Assembly: GCA_017549665.1 (NCBI GenBank)
Contig: JAFYUD010000220.1
Location: 15,814 to 79,813 of the forward strand
Source: Clostridia bacterium
Lineage (GTDB): Bacteria; Bacillota_A; Clostridia; Oscillospirales; Acutalibacteraceae
Length of the DNA stretch: 64,000 nt
Direction of reading: 5' to 3'
The notes under the pieces were generated by a model that made no database searches, was not told where the DNA came from, and saw only the letters and a list, made by a program, of their open reading frames with translations. Positions 63,881-64,000 of the stretch are shown here, in pieces; the stretch's first letter is position 1; the number at the start of each line of letters is the position of its first letter. The translations under genes were made by a program, and so were the position numbers.

Positions 63881-64000
63881 CCACCTGCTATGCAGGTGGA
63901 ATGTACGGACTTTAGTGTCAGCAAGCAAGTATAGGTGACAAGAAAACTCCATTCTGATATAGTAAAAACGGCTACCAACCGAAAAAACAGAATGGAGGAC
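63881..64000 (+). mobile_element. Probable left end of an IS200/IS605-type element (truncated by the window)
   Basis: A perfect terminal-type hairpin CCACCTGC-TAT-GCAGGTGG (63881-63899) is followed by about 90 bases and a second 10-bp stem, CTCCATTCTG (63947-63956) with CAGAATGGAG (63988-63997). The 3' arm hides GGAGG, the probable Shine-Dalgarno of a gene starting beyond the window. A subterminal palindrome plus ribosome-binding-site sequestration ahead of tnpA is the known layout of IS200 elements. The transposase itself is not in the window, so the call rests on layout only. Confidence 0.5.

Overview
The window is a stretch of AT-rich chromosome from an anaerobic, spore-forming, low-GC Firmicute, most likely a Ruminococcus-like member of the Clostridia/Oscillospiraceae. 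The evidence is two small CotF-type spore-coat genes, a secreted protein with cohesin-like and dockerin modules, a high-molecular-weight-rubredoxin/rubrerythrin oxidative-stress protein, a clostridial-type 6S RNA, and near-consensus TTGACA/TATAAT promoters with AGGAGG-type ribosome binding sites throughout. No rRNA, CRISPR array, prophage or replication origin is visible.

Layout. 0-8 kb: a tyrosine recombinase (-), a membrane-anchored subtilase, a LacX-like epimerase, a DUF1292 protein and 6S RNA (+), then a secreted lipase-like cohesin/dockerin protein and galM (-). 8.1-15.8 kb: FHA protein, SEDS polymerase and transpeptidase PBP, read with a MacB-type ABC exporter (+). 15.8-21.5 kb: a complete pyrC-K-D-F-E-B-I pyrimidine operon (-) with a structured leader. 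21.5-29.6 kb: a stress/envelope operon of LCP-like protein, transglutaminase, folE, lipoprotein, uvrB and uvrA (-). 29.6-35.3 kb: sugar transporter, ProX-type editing protein, Gfo/Idh/MocA oxidoreductase, a cysteine-rich protein of unknown function behind a terminator-like hairpin, and a flavin reductase-rubredoxin-rubrerythrin fusion (+).

35.4-55.3 kb is an exopolysaccharide locus built around a divergent promoter pair. Leftward lie a CpsB phosphatase, a DUF5011-like membrane protein and two Wzz/BY-kinase fusions. Rightward lie a nucleotide-sugar dehydratase, the initiating sugar-phosphate transferase, up to nine glycosyltransferases, an EpsG-like polymerase, a Wzx flippase and a KdsB-like CMP-sugar synthetase. 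The middle of the cluster (about 45.0-52.2 kb) uses different codons from its surroundings and looks like an exchanged cassette. Metallophosphoesterase, ung and a lipoprotein gene follow.

57.7-64 kb holds tRNA-Leu(UAA), prs, an alpha/beta hydrolase, spore-coat genes, initiator tRNA-Met and two orphan membrane-protein genes next to the tRNAs. The one beside tRNA-fMet lies between 51-bp direct repeats that start at the tRNA CCA end. The window closes with what looks like the 5' end of an IS200/IS605-type element, whose Shine-Dalgarno sequence is buried in a 10-bp stem.

The most unusual items are the split BY-kinase pair (one with the catalytic motifs, one with a 26-tyrosine Gly-Tyr tail), a GT42/MptE-like protein close to a KdsB-like synthetase in a Gram-positive polysaccharide cluster, the rubrerythrin fusion that kept an internal ribosome binding site, the lipase-like protein lacking its nucleophile, and the repeat-bounded single-gene island at tRNA-fMet.
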